Shown piece by piece: positions 27,008-35,805 of a stretch of DNA of 64,000 nt (within the stretch, counting starts at the first letter, position 1; each line of letters begins with the position of its first letter). Origin of the DNA: Candidatus Hydrogenedens sp. (GTDB lineage: Bacteria; Hydrogenedentota; Hydrogenedentia; Hydrogenedentales; Hydrogenedentaceae); NCBI GenBank assembly GCA_035378955.1, contig DAOSUS010000009.1:1-64000 (forward strand). The letters are read 5' to 3'. Made by a program: the position numbers and the translations under genes. The notes beneath the pieces are model-generated. The model was not told the origin of the DNA. It did not search any database and saw nothing but the letters and a program-made list of their open reading frames with translations.

Positions 27008-27124
27008 AAATATAAATTACCTTTTTATATAACGATTAAAATATAGGTGTGTTCCTTGTTTATGGGATATTGAATGTGTATTATGGTTATAATATTTTTA
27101 GATGTAACCAAAGAAAGGAATGTT

Positions 27125-28483
27125 ATGGATAAGATAAAGGACTTAAAAGCAATGATGTCTGTAATGCTGTTTATAGTTTTACACGCTGTATTTCTATCAA
27201 TTTTTGCTGATGAAATCAAAATAACGGGAGGAAAATCCTTAAATGAACTATTAAATTCAAACAATTTAGTTACTGTAATCATAAAAGATTCAGGAGCAAA
27301 GGATGTAAATCTTCAACTTGTGGAAATACATGACCAATATCTTGCTTTTGAGACAGAAAAAGAAGATAGAGTTACTTATCGTTTAGACCAGATTGCTGAG
27401 ATTATAGTACAATCAGAAAAGAAAGAAAGACCATCCATACAACTTTCACCAGGTGTAACACTTAGAACAGAAGACAAAGTAACGGTAGAAAGGGCATGGA
27501 GTAGATTGGATGAAATATTTAAATCTTCCGAAGGAAACCAGGACCTGAAAGTAGAATGTGCTGTCTTATTAGTATTGCACGGTTCTCAAGAAGCGATGGA
27601 ATATTTGCAAAAATTACTCTCTTCAAATGAGATAACAACACAGTTGGTCTCTGCAAGGGGTATGTATTTATCGGAAAATCAAGTTCCTACGGCATTACTG
27701 CGGAGCGGATTAGAACATGGAAACAGGTCGGTTCGAATTCAATCGGCTATTTTAAGTGGGTTGGTAGGTTATCGTGATGGAATACCATCGTTAATGAATA
27801 TGTTACAAGACCGTTCGGGTGAAATCAGTGGACCTTCTGCACGAGCATTGTCTTATTTGGGTGTTCGCGAAATTATTCCAAAACTTTTAGAAATGCTTAT
27901 ATCACAAAACGGGGAAAAATCTGAATCGGCAGTTTATGCTCTTGTTACACTTGGAGGTGATGATATTCGAGAACAATTACTACAACTTCTTCCAAGATTG
28001 GAAGGTATGGCAAAGTATAGAACTATAAAAGCACTGTTCTATCTTAAAGAACCTCAGGGTAAATCTCTTCTGTCTCAACTGTATGAAGAACAGGTAACAC
28101 TCCGTCCCGAAATTGCTCTTATTCTGGCAAAAGAACAAGAATGGAAAGCCCAGCAATTTTTAAGAGCCCGCCTAACTCGAAGAGAAAATCCTACTGATAT
28201 AAATCTCATTTATCGTGCGAAAGCAATTACCGCCTTATATCAAGGTGGAGACCCTACAGTTTTACCTCAATATCAGGAATTAATGAGGGAGGGAAGTCCC
28301 GTCGTCAGGAAAGAAATCTGTTATCTTATTTTTAAATTAGGGGATAAGAATTTGTTAAAAATATTACCTTCATCTATAGAAAGTAGAGATACGGAAGTTG
28401 CTTTTGAAGCCTGTCGTGCTGCTGTGGGTGTTACTTTACCCAAATACCGTGAAAGATACATTAAATTAAAAGGAGAACTGTGA
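27125..28483 (+). CDS. Exported HEAT-repeat protein, function unknown
   Basis: This protein of about 452 residues has a signal peptide (hydrophobic stretch near residues 9-28, ending FADE). A beta-rich N-terminal domain, possibly Sm-like (TVIIKDSGAKDVNLQLVEIH), spans about residues 30-110. From about residue 130 onwards there are HEAT-like helical repeats, for example SVRIQSAILSGLVGYRDGIP and PSARALSYLGVREIIPKLL. Such scaffolds usually bind proteins. The ATG at 27125 follows AAAGGAA; earlier in-frame starts lack a site. It overlaps the acylphosphatase gene by 4 bases. Confidence 0.78.
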   Translation: MDKIKDLKAMMSVMLFIVLHAVFLSIFADEIKITGGKSLNELLNSNNLVTVIIKDSGAKDVNLQLVEIHDQYLAFETEKEDRVTYRLDQIAEIIVQSEKKERPSIQLSPGVTLRTEDKVTVERAWSRLDEIFKSSEGNQDLKVECAVLLVLHGSQEAMEYLQKLLSSNEITTQLVSARGMYLSENQVPTALLRSGLEHGNRSVRIQSAILSGLVGYRDGIPSLMNMLQDRSGEISGPSARALSYLGVREIIPKLLEMLISQNGEKSESAVYALVTLGGDDIREQLLQLLPRLEGMAKYRTIKALFYLKEPQGKSLLSQLYEEQVTLRPEIALILAKEQEWKAQQFLRARLTRRENPTDINLIYRAKAITALYQGGDPTVLPQYQELMREGSPVVRKEICYLIFKLGDKNLLKILPSSIESRDTEVAFEACRAAVGVTLPKYRERYIKLKGEL

Positions 28484-28755
28484 AATCCAGAGTTCACATT
28501 GTAATTTATGGTATTGTTCAAGGAGTTGGGTATAGATACTCGACTTATCGAAAGGCTTTACAATTAGGTATTACGGGTTGGGTCCGTAATAAAAGTGATG
28601 GTAGTGTAGAAGCCGTTTTTGAAGGTGCTCGTGAGAAATTAGAAGAAATGCTTTCATGGTGCCGAGAAGGTCCCTCAGGTGCCTATGTCTCTGAAATTAA
28701 AGTCCAATGGGAAGAAGGCGATGAAAGATATAATAATTTTGAAATACGCTATTAA
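28480..28755 (+). CDS. acyP: Acylphosphatase
   Basis: This 91-residue protein hydrolyses acyl-phosphates such as carbamoyl phosphate or 1,3-bisphosphoglycerate. The catalytic motif GIVQGVGYRYSTYRKA includes the active-site Arg, and the Asn is in GWVRNKSDGSVEAVFEG. The start is a GTG that overlaps the upstream TGA stop (GTGA), after GGAGAA. The family assignment is secure, but its coupling to the HEAT-repeat gene is unexplained. Confidence 0.95.
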   Translation: MKSRVHIVIYGIVQGVGYRYSTYRKALQLGITGWVRNKSDGSVEAVFEGAREKLEEMLSWCREGPSGAYVSEIKVQWEEGDERYNNFEIRY

Positions 28756-28781
28756 AAATTGAAAAGATTAAGGTCTGTTAA

Positions 28782-29516
28782 ATGTCTGAAGACAAGAAAA
28801 GCATATTGGAAAAAATAAATAATGAAATAACAAAACTAAAAAGTTTTATAGAAAAAGACCAGGAAGCGATAAAAAAAATTAATGAGTTACTCAGTAAGGC
28901 AGACCAGCGACTCAGGGAAGAGACAGAAAATTATGACCGTTGGATGAGTGTTATCGAAAATTTAGAAAATTCACTGATAGAAACACGAGGAATACTTCAG
29001 GGAAGAATTGTTAATCTTCAGAAATTACAAAAAGAATACCAGGAACTTCTTATATCTTCTAAACCGGAGGAACCGGTACTTCCGGATATCCCACTTACAA
29101 AAGAGGAACAAGAACTTATTAGCGAGAAGGAAATCAAAGATAACAAATTAGCAGAGTTAGTTCTCGAAACTACTGCAGAAAAATGGGGAGAAGTGAGTTT
29201 AGGTGACTTATCGCAGATAATTCTAAGTATGAAATCTTCTTCTGAAGGAGAGGTAGAAAAAAAGACAGAAGAAGATATAGAAAACACAATCAGGTCCGAA
29301 CCTGTGTATTTACAACTAAGAAATTTGCTTGTTTCTGGCTTAAATAAAGTGTGGAATAATAAAATAGAAATGCTTACTCCTCAGGAAAAAACAATGATAT
29401 TAAAAATTTACCAACATCTGGGAAACAAGAAAAATAGGAATACAAAGGAAGATAGGTTGTTTCGTGTTATTTCTGCTGCTGTTAGAATGGCTTCTCAAAA
29501 ACATCGACCAATATAA
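28782..29516 (+). CDS. Coiled-coil protein, function unknown
   Basis: This 244-residue charged protein has no signal peptide or membrane segment. Residues 1-110 are a heptad-rich coiled coil (ILEKINNEITKLKSFIEKDQ and following). An acidic linker with prolines (KPEEPVLPDIPLTKEE) leads to a helical C-terminal part. I do not recognise a family. It lies 26 bases after acyP, so it may be the last gene of that transcript. Confidence 0.7.
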   Translation: MSEDKKSILEKINNEITKLKSFIEKDQEAIKKINELLSKADQRLREETENYDRWMSVIENLENSLIETRGILQGRIVNLQKLQKEYQELLISSKPEEPVLPDIPLTKEEQELISEKEIKDNKLAELVLETTAEKWGEVSLGDLSQIILSMKSSSEGEVEKKTEEDIENTIRSEPVYLQLRNLLVSGLNKVWNNKIEMLTPQEKTMILKIYQHLGNKKNRNTKEDRLFRVISAAVRMASQKHRPI

Positions 29517-29626
29517 AACATAAACTGCAAAATTGATTTTTTACCGATTTTTGAAACATAATAGTCCATCGGTTATTCAAATTAGATACAAATAATTATA
29601 AACAATTAATAAGAAAGGGTTCGTAT

Positions 29627-30529
29627 ATGCAAAATGTTTTTGGTTTCTCTTTTTTAGTGCCGTTAGTATTGTTAGTGTCCATTATTTTATTAGGGGCAAA
29701 AGTTTCCCATGCAGATACTGAATTGTATAAAGGAGGTGCCCCGAACGCAGAAGCCATTGGCTGGAGAATCGGCTGTCAGGCTTATTCTTTCAACCGTTTT
29801 ACTTTTTTTGAAGCAATTGATAAAGTTTCAACGATTGGACTTCATTATATTGAAGCGTATCCTGGGCAAAAACTATCCAATGAAACCGGTGATGTTAAAT
29901 TTGATCATAGTCTCTCTCCAGAACTCCAACAGAAAGTGAAAGAAAAGTTAGCCTCTGCAAATGTAAAACTTGTGAACTACGGCGTTGTGGGACTATCTAA
30001 TGATGAAGCAGAATCTCGCAAAGTGTTTGATTTTGCAAAAGCCATGGGTATTGAGACTATCGTTTCTGAACCTCCTGCCAATGCTATGCCATTAGTAGAT
30101 AAACTTTCTCAGGAATATGGTATAAAAGTGGCAATACACAATCATCCCAAACCTTCTTTATATTGGGATTATAAAAAGGTTCTGGAAGTTACGAAAGATG
30201 TAAGTCTCAATATCGGTTCCTGTGCTGATACGGGACATTGGATGCGTTCCGGTATAAAGCCTCTGGAAGCCATTCAGGCATTAGACAAAAGAATTATTTC
30301 ATTCCATCTTAAAGATTTAAATGAATTTGGCAAGAGGGATGCACACGATACTATTTGGGGAACAGGGCAGGCAGATATGAAAGCCATTTTAACACATCTC
30401 TACCAAAAAGGATTTAAAGGGGTTTTCTCGATTGAATACGAGTACAATTGGGAAAATTCGTTACCTGAAATATCTCAATGTGTAAAATATTTCGATGAAG
30501 TTGCCAAGGAATTATCATCTAAAAAGTAA
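29627..30529 (+). CDS. Exported sugar phosphate isomerase/epimerase-like TIM-barrel protein
   Basis: The 300-residue protein has a signal peptide (about residues 1-26, ending SHA) and then a xylose isomerase-like TIM barrel. Recognisable parts are WRIGCQAYSF, KVAIHNHPKPS, the probable metal-binding segments GSCADTGHWMRSG and SFHLKDLNEFG, and the closing FSIEYEYNWENS. Secreted members of this family are common in Planctomycetota-like bacteria. They may act on periplasmic sugars or cyclitols, but the reaction is unknown. A strong terminator follows, 28 bases after the stop codon. Confidence 0.83.
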   Translation: MQNVFGFSFLVPLVLLVSIILLGAKVSHADTELYKGGAPNAEAIGWRIGCQAYSFNRFTFFEAIDKVSTIGLHYIEAYPGQKLSNETGDVKFDHSLSPELQQKVKEKLASANVKLVNYGVVGLSNDEAESRKVFDFAKAMGIETIVSEPPANAMPLVDKLSQEYGIKVAIHNHPKPSLYWDYKKVLEVTKDVSLNIGSCADTGHWMRSGIKPLEAIQALDKRIISFHLKDLNEFGKRDAHDTIWGTGQADMKAILTHLYQKGFKGVFSIEYEYNWENSLPEISQCVKYFDEVAKELSSKK

Positions 30530-30557
30530 ATTTAATTCTCTTATAATATTTATATAG

Positions 30558-30589
30558 AATGGAGATGGGAATACCATCTCCATTTTTTT
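30558..30589 (+). terminator. Intrinsic terminator after the exported isomerase-like gene
   Basis: An 11-base-pair perfect stem (30558-30568 with 30574-30584) with a five-base loop is followed directly by a run of T ending at 30589. It separates the isomerase-like gene from the sialidase gene. Confidence 0.9.
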
Positions 30590-30622
30590 GTGTCTATATA
30601 GTTAAAAAGAAAGGAAAATACC

Positions 30623-31741
30623 ATGAAATTAGTAGTTAAGTTGATAATAATTATGTTATTGATAATCCCTGTTTTTATTTGGGGAGAAAATAACTCTACC
30701 ACAGTTTTCCTTTCCGGCGAAGGGGGATACAACACTTATAGAATACCTTCTTTGATTAAAGCACAAGATGGAACTTTGATTGCCTTCTGTGAGGGGAGAA
30801 AAGATTCCGTGTCTGATGCCGGAGATATAGACCTTATTTACAAATTTTCTAAAGATAACGGAGATACATGGAGTGATATATTTGTTTTATGGGATGATGG
30901 AAAAAATACCTGCGGTAATCCCTGTCCTGTAATAGATAAAAATACAGGAGATATCATTATCCTAATGACATGGAATCGGGGAGATGATAATGAGATAGAA
31001 ATTATTAATGGTATATCAAAAGATACCCGTCGTGTGTTTATTTCTCGTTCCGTAGATAATGGACAGACATGGTCAAAAGTTGAAGAAATAACAAACTCAA
31101 CGAAACATCCTGACTGGAGTTGGTATGCTACAGGACCTGGAGTAGGAATACAGATGACGGGAGATAAATATAAAAATAGGCTTATTATTCCTTGTGACCA
31201 TGCTAACAAAAAGGATAAACAATGGTATTCGCATATTATATATTCAGATGATGGCGGTAAAACATGGGCATATAGCCAACCAATAGGTATTAAGACCAAT
31301 GAATGTCAGGTCGTCGAAATAACGGATAATAAATTGCTTATTAACATGAGAAATTACAATCGAGAATATCCATGTAGGGCTACTTCTATTAGTGAAGATG
31401 GTGGCTTATCATGGTCTAATTTAAGTTATGATTTGGAATTGATTGAACCTGTATGCCAGGCAAGTTTGATTAAACATCAGTCCGAAAATAGAGAATACCT
31501 GATTTTTTCTAATCCAGCAGATAAAAAAGAAAGGATAAAGATGACAGTAAAAATAAGTTCTGATTATGGAAAAACATGGAAATATCAAAAATTGTTATAT
31601 AAAGGCCCCTCTGCATATTCTTCTCTGTATTCAATGAATGAAAAAGAAGTGGGAATTTTATTTGAATGTGGAGAGAAAAATCCCTATGAAAAAATTGTAT
31701 TCCAGAAAATAGATATTCAAAAGATTCTTGCACAACAATAA
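30623..31741 (+). CDS. Exported exo-alpha-sialidase (GH33-like)
   Basis: The 372-residue protein has a signal peptide (LIIIMLLIIPVFIWG). The sialidase start motif YRIPSLI (the (F/Y)RIP motif) is near residue 38. At least five Asp-box repeats (SxDxGxTW) are visible: SKDNGDTW, SVDNGQTW, SDDGGKTW, SEDGGLSW and SSDYGKTW. This is the six-bladed propeller of bacterial neuraminidases that release terminal sialic acid from host or matrix glycans. It has its own ribosome-binding site (AAAGGAAA) after the upstream terminator. Sialic-acid catabolic genes are not present here. Confidence 0.92.
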   Translation: MKLVVKLIIIMLLIIPVFIWGENNSTTVFLSGEGGYNTYRIPSLIKAQDGTLIAFCEGRKDSVSDAGDIDLIYKFSKDNGDTWSDIFVLWDDGKNTCGNPCPVIDKNTGDIIILMTWNRGDDNEIEIINGISKDTRRVFISRSVDNGQTWSKVEEITNSTKHPDWSWYATGPGVGIQMTGDKYKNRLIIPCDHANKKDKQWYSHIIYSDDGGKTWAYSQPIGIKTNECQVVEITDNKLLINMRNYNREYPCRATSISEDGGLSWSNLSYDLELIEPVCQASLIKHQSENREYLIFSNPADKKERIKMTVKISSDYGKTWKYQKLLYKGPSAYSSLYSMNEKEVGILFECGEKNPYEKIVFQKIDIQKILAQQ

Positions 31742-31752
31742 AGGAAAAACCA

Positions 31753-32727
31753 ATGGACATAAAACTTCGTCAATTAGGAGAAAGTGATATTCAAATTACA
31801 CCTTTGGGTTTAGGATGTTGGCAATTTAGTAACAGAATTGGTTTTGCCGGAAAATTCTGGCCCTCCCTGGAAGAAGTCCCAAGCGATGAGATTATAAAGG
31901 TAAGTTGGGAAGGGGGTATTAACTGGTTTGATACAGCAGAAATGTATGGATGGGGTGCCTCTGAGAAATGTGTTTCCCAGGGGCTTCAAAAAATAAATGC
32001 TCCCATTGAAAGCACAATAATCGCGACAAAGTGGCACCCTGTTGCCCGTAGAGCATCAAGGATGCTTCGTTCTATAGAAGAACAAATACAACGCCTTGCC
32101 CCTTATAAAATTTCCCTTTATCAAATTCATTCGCCTACATCCCTATCCTCAATAAAAACAGAAATGGAGGTTATGGCAGATTTGCTAAAAGCAGGCATAA
32201 TTCGTTCTGCTGGAGTAAGCAACTATTCCGCAAGACAAATGAGAAAGGCCCATGCACATTTAGAAAAATTAGGTTTTCCTCTTGTTTCCAATCAAGTCCA
32301 TTATAGTTTATTAAACCGTAGAATAGAAAAAAATGGAATATTAAAAACAGCACAAGAATTAGGAATGACGATTATTGCTTATTCCCCATTAGAGCAAGGA
32401 CTATTGACAGGAAAATTTCATGATAATCCTTCCTTGATAAAAACTCGTGTAGGTTGGCGAAAATATTTTCCACTTTACCGTCCCTCCGGTCTTGAACGAA
32501 CAAAACCCGTGATAGATACATTAAAAAAGATTGCTGGACGATATGGAGCTACTCCTGCCCAAGTTGCTCTGAATTGGCTCATTCATTTTCATGGGGAGCG
32601 TGTTGTTGCCATCCCTGGTGCTACCCGAAAAGAACAAGCACTCCAAAACTTAGGAACATTCAAATTCCATATTTCTGAGGCAGAAATGGATGAAATAGAC
32701 AAAGTTTCTCGAAAATTTATTGGATGA
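31753..32727 (+). CDS. Aldo/keto reductase
   Basis: The 324-residue AKR has the catalytic tetrad visible: Asp and Tyr in WFDTAEMYGWG, Lys in IIATKWHP and His in LYQIHSP. The cofactor segment IPGATRKEQALQN lies near the C terminus. It uses NAD(P)H to reduce aldehydes or sugars. It follows the sialidase gene by 11 bases and may be co-transcribed. The substrate is unknown. Confidence 0.93.
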   Translation: MDIKLRQLGESDIQITPLGLGCWQFSNRIGFAGKFWPSLEEVPSDEIIKVSWEGGINWFDTAEMYGWGASEKCVSQGLQKINAPIESTIIATKWHPVARRASRMLRSIEEQIQRLAPYKISLYQIHSPTSLSSIKTEMEVMADLLKAGIIRSAGVSNYSARQMRKAHAHLEKLGFPLVSNQVHYSLLNRRIEKNGILKTAQELGMTIIAYSPLEQGLLTGKFHDNPSLIKTRVGWRKYFPLYRPSGLERTKPVIDTLKKIAGRYGATPAQVALNWLIHFHGERVVAIPGATRKEQALQNLGTFKFHISEAEMDEIDKVSRKFIG

Positions 32728-32735
32728 TAGTTAGG

Positions 32736-33125
32736 TTACTTTTTTACAGAGCCCATAAACAATAGAATCGTCATTGAAAAAAGGATAGCAATAAAATCAG
32801 ATATCCATGTTTCAACCCTATTAACAGCACAGGAACATCCCCGTTGAAGTTGAGAACCGCAAGTGCTTAATTCTTTTATAGCCAATTGCAATTCTTCTTC
32901 TGACAACTGTTGGTTTCCATCTCTATCAAAAGATAAAAAAATTTCTAAATCCAATCCTTCTATTAATCTTTGTGCTTCTTGTAAGGTAATTAGGTCATCT
33001 CCATTTGAGTCTATCATATCAAAATTATCATACATCGCATAAGCATAATCAATAGGCTTATCCTTTTCCACAATAATTGGATTGGTAGTAGTAGTTAAAG
33101 CAATTATTGAAAATAATGTTATCAT
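32736..33125 (-). CDS. Small exported EF-hand protein with C-terminal membrane segment
   Basis: This 129-residue protein has a short hydrophobic N terminus (TLFSIIALTT), then two EF-hand loops: DSNGDDLITLQE (about residues 39-50) and DRDGNQQLSEEE. Both carry acidic or Asn ligands at positions 1, 3, 5 and 12, so calcium binding is plausible. The C-terminal part has a Cys-containing stretch (CGSQLQRGCSCAV) and a hydrophobic segment of about 19 residues (ISDFIAILFSMTILLFMGS). A membrane-anchored calcium sensor is possible; the role is unknown. Confidence 0.72.
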   Translation of the reverse strand: MITLFSIIALTTTTNPIIVEKDKPIDYAYAMYDNFDMIDSNGDDLITLQEAQRLIEGLDLEIFLSFDRDGNQQLSEEELQLAIKELSTCGSQLQRGCSCAVNRVETWISDFIAILFSMTILLFMGSVKK

Positions 33126-33213
33126 AAGCCATTTCCTTTTTTATTTTAATTATAATAGTTAGTATAAATAAAAAGAAAAAATTTAGGTTAATTAAAAAAG
33201 AATACAATCCAGA

Positions 33214-33924
33214 ATGTCCCATGAAACAAAAAATAATGTAGCAGTTATTATCCCATGTTATAATGCAGGTAACCGATTAGAAAAAGTCATCAAAGCGGTT
33301 ACAAAATTTCCATTTGATATTTACATTGTTGATGATGGGTCCACAGATAATTGTATTGCATCTGTATTAAATATGCCTGTGTCTGTTATTTCTTTTCCTG
33401 TAAATAAAGGGAAAGGATATGCAATTATGGAAGGCTTAAAGCATGTCTTAAATCTTCCACAATACGAATTAATTTGTTTTATGGATGCCGATGGTCAACA
33501 CGACCCCGAATTACTGCCTTTGTTCATTGAAGAATGGGAAAATAAGAAAGAAGATATTATAATAGGACAACGCGACCTGAAACCTGAGAAAACGCCTCTT
33601 CCCAGTAAATTGGGAAATTACATAACTCAATATCTTCTCCGTATATTGGTAAAGTGTCCTTTATCAGATACACAATGCGGTTTTCGTTTGTATTCCCGTT
33701 CCTTTGCTCAGGAGATTGTTAAATCTGTTCCTCCCGGAAGATATGAAACAGAAACATGGATTTTACTATTGGCTTTAAAGGAAAAAAAGAAAATAGGGAC
33801 TATCCCAATATCGTCCATCTATGAAGAAAAAAACCGCTCTTCCCATTTCCGCAAATTTTATGATTCCTTCCGTATACTTAAAACCATTCTTTATTTTATA
33901 TTTACAAACCGTTTTGGTAAGTGA
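33214..33924 (+). CDS. Family 2 glycosyltransferase
   Basis: This 236-residue GT2 protein opens with VAVIIPCYNAGNRLEKVI, then IVDDGSTD and the DxD-type motif FMDADGQHDP. The dolichol-phosphate mannose synthase-like pattern and lack of a membrane domain suggest transfer of a sugar to a lipid or protein acceptor. The ATG at 33214 has no obvious upstream ribosome-binding site. It lies divergently from the EF-hand gene and 6 bases before a convergent hydrolase. Polyprenyl-phosphate glycosyltransferase function is a plausible alternative. Confidence 0.87.
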   Translation: MSHETKNNVAVIIPCYNAGNRLEKVIKAVTKFPFDIYIVDDGSTDNCIASVLNMPVSVISFPVNKGKGYAIMEGLKHVLNLPQYELICFMDADGQHDPELLPLFIEEWENKKEDIIIGQRDLKPEKTPLPSKLGNYITQYLLRILVKCPLSDTQCGFRLYSRSFAQEIVKSVPPGRYETETWILLLALKEKKKIGTIPISSIYEEKNRSSHFRKFYDSFRILKTILYFIFTNRFGK

Positions 33925-33930
33925 TAACTT

Positions 33931-34812
33931 TTATTTTTTATCTTTCAAAAATTCAAGAGCAATATTATAAAATTTTGTTCCTGTCATTGCGGTCATGTGG
34001 TCCCTACCTTCTAAATAAACAAATTGAGCATTGCTCAAATATTTTTCCATTTCTATAACGCCTACTTTCAAAGGGTCGTTTGTCCCTACTATTGCGAGAA
34101 CAGGGACTTGATTATATTTTAATTGCTCTTCAGTGACTGCCATTTCGGGAAACTGTTTCATTACATTAGCCATAGCCCGTGAATCAGAAAGCATATTTAA
34201 TCCAAAATCAAGTAATTTAATTTTCCATAGGGGAGGCTCTTTCCTATCAGGTTCCAGAGCCTTTGTAAGAGGAGCATAGCCTTTCCCACTTTCAAGAGAT
34301 TCGACCAACTCCATTAAAATTCGGACATTGTCACCATCTACTTTTTCAAAACCTGCTCCACCTACTACCGCCTTAATTATTCTTTCTGGATACATGGTTA
34401 CTAATTTTAATGTAGTAAATCCACCCATAGAATAACCCATAATATATGCTTTGGGGATTTTTAGATGGTCCATAAGTCGGATTACATCTTTTGCCATTTC
34501 AATACCATAACTACCCGGTTCTGTTGGTTTATCACTCAGTCCATGCCCTCGAAGGTCAAAAGAAATTGTAGTAAAATGTTTTTTAAGTTTACGAATAAGT
34601 CCATTCCATCTCCAGTTAATATCCGCATTCACACCATATCCATGTATAAGAATTAACGGGGGACCACTTCCCTCAACACGGTAATGTATCTTACATCCAT
34701 TAGAATCAAAGAAATTTCCTTGAACCCGATATTTTAGTAAAAATATAATGACACCAAAACCTATTAATATAAGGGCAATCAAAATAAGTAAAATAAAAAA
34801 CAGAATATTCAT
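33931..34812 (-). CDS. Membrane-anchored alpha/beta hydrolase (tandem copy 1)
   Basis: The 293-residue protein begins with a hydrophobic helix (about residues 3-27), likely a membrane anchor. The alpha/beta hydrolase fold shows LILIHGYG (oxyanion loop), the nucleophile elbow GYSMGG and SFDLRGHG. GRDHM near the C terminus supplies the His. It resembles the neighbouring hydrolase closely in the HG, FDLRGHG and elbow segments. The substrate (ester, lactone or other) is unknown. The gap to the upstream copy is 12 bases. Confidence 0.88.
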   Translation of the reverse strand: MNILFFILLILIALILIGFGVIIFLLKYRVQGNFFDSNGCKIHYRVEGSGPPLILIHGYGVNADINWRWNGLIRKLKKHFTTISFDLRGHGLSDKPTEPGSYGIEMAKDVIRLMDHLKIPKAYIMGYSMGGFTTLKLVTMYPERIIKAVVGGAGFEKVDGDNVRILMELVESLESGKGYAPLTKALEPDRKEPPLWKIKLLDFGLNMLSDSRAMANVMKQFPEMAVTEEQLKYNQVPVLAIVGTNDPLKVGVIEMEKYLSNAQFVYLEGRDHMTAMTGTKFYNIALEFLKDKK

Positions 34813-34824
34813 AGGTATCCATCC

Positions 34825-35739
34825 TTATGGTTGTTTGTGGTTTATTAAAAATTTTTCAATAGATTTGACAAATTCTTTTTGAAATAAAGTGGTTAAATGA
34901 GTTCCTTTATTTATCCAGACAATTTGGCTATTGGGCAATACATCATTTAATTCAGGGATGGTTTTGCACATGGGGTCTGCTGTTCCCCCAATAAGCAATA
35001 TGGGAACATTACAATTTTTTAAATCCTCTTCCTTTACTTCTAATTCTGGGGTGCTTTCCAATAAATCTGCTATTACATCCAAATCATTTGTTTTGCGAAA
35101 ATACCAATTCCCAATAGCAATAGAAATTCGTTCCAATCCTTGTTTCCTCATTCCAACGAGTTCAAATAGAGGAGTGCAATCATTATTATTTCGCATCGCT
35201 GTATAAATATTTTCCAGCCTGTTTAAATTTTCCTGTGTAGATTTTTCCCATCCTGCTCCCGCAATTGTTACAGAATAAACTTTTTCAGGATAGCAAGTAG
35301 CGAATTTTAGTGCTATAAATCCTCCGAGAGAATATCCAACAATGTGTGCTTTACTTATATTAAGATGTTCCATAATTTTACAAACATCATTAACCAGATG
35401 AATGCCATACATTTCTTTCCCATGGGGTTTGTCTGATTTTCCATGTCCCCTTAAATCAAAAGATATGACATAAAAATTTTTAGAAAGCCTGTTCATAATT
35501 CCTGGAAACCGCCAATTAAGGTCTGAATTTGCAAGAATACCATGAATTAGAATAACAGGTTGTCCTTCGCCTTTTTCTACATAATGGAGAGAAATATCTT
35601 GATTGGTTGTGAATTGTCCCTTTTTCTGATGAAATAGTGCACATCCTGAATGAATTAAAAAACAAGAAATCAAAAGTAATTTAAAGGCCATTTTCAAAAA
35701 ACCAGAAACATTTTTTGAAAAATACCAATCATAACACAT
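34825..35739 (-). CDS. Exported alpha/beta hydrolase (tandem copy 2)
   Basis: This 304-residue paralogue of the neighbouring hydrolase has VILIHGIL, SFDLRGHGKSD, the nucleophile elbow GYSLGG and a C-terminal NKGTHLTT carrying the His. The N-terminal hydrophobic segment LLLISCFLIHSGCALF ends in a Cys that may be lipidated, although the lipobox is not ideal. The ATG at 35739 is chosen because AGAGGAAA is spaced well upstream; ATG 35691 is an alternative without a site. The two copies look like a tandem duplication. Confidence 0.87.
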   Translation of the reverse strand: MCYDWYFSKNVSGFLKMAFKLLLISCFLIHSGCALFHQKKGQFTTNQDISLHYVEKGEGQPVILIHGILANSDLNWRFPGIMNRLSKNFYVISFDLRGHGKSDKPHGKEMYGIHLVNDVCKIMEHLNISKAHIVGYSLGGFIALKFATCYPEKVYSVTIAGAGWEKSTQENLNRLENIYTAMRNNNDCTPLFELVGMRKQGLERISIAIGNWYFRKTNDLDVIADLLESTPELEVKEEDLKNCNVPILLIGGTADPMCKTIPELNDVLPNSQIVWINKGTHLTTLFQKEFVKSIEKFLINHKQP

Positions 35740-35805
35740 ATTATTTTCCTCTTAAATGACCTTATGAAATAAGTAAAGTGTATATTACCATATATCAGAA
35801 AAAAG

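Noticed and set aside
33213..33228. A 16-base word (AATGTCCCATGAAACA) repeated at 52269-52284
   Set aside because: Both copies lie near gene starts, but the relation to the start codon differs: in the first the word contains the start, in the second it lies upstream. One chance 16-base match in an AT-rich 64 kb sequence is not surprising.
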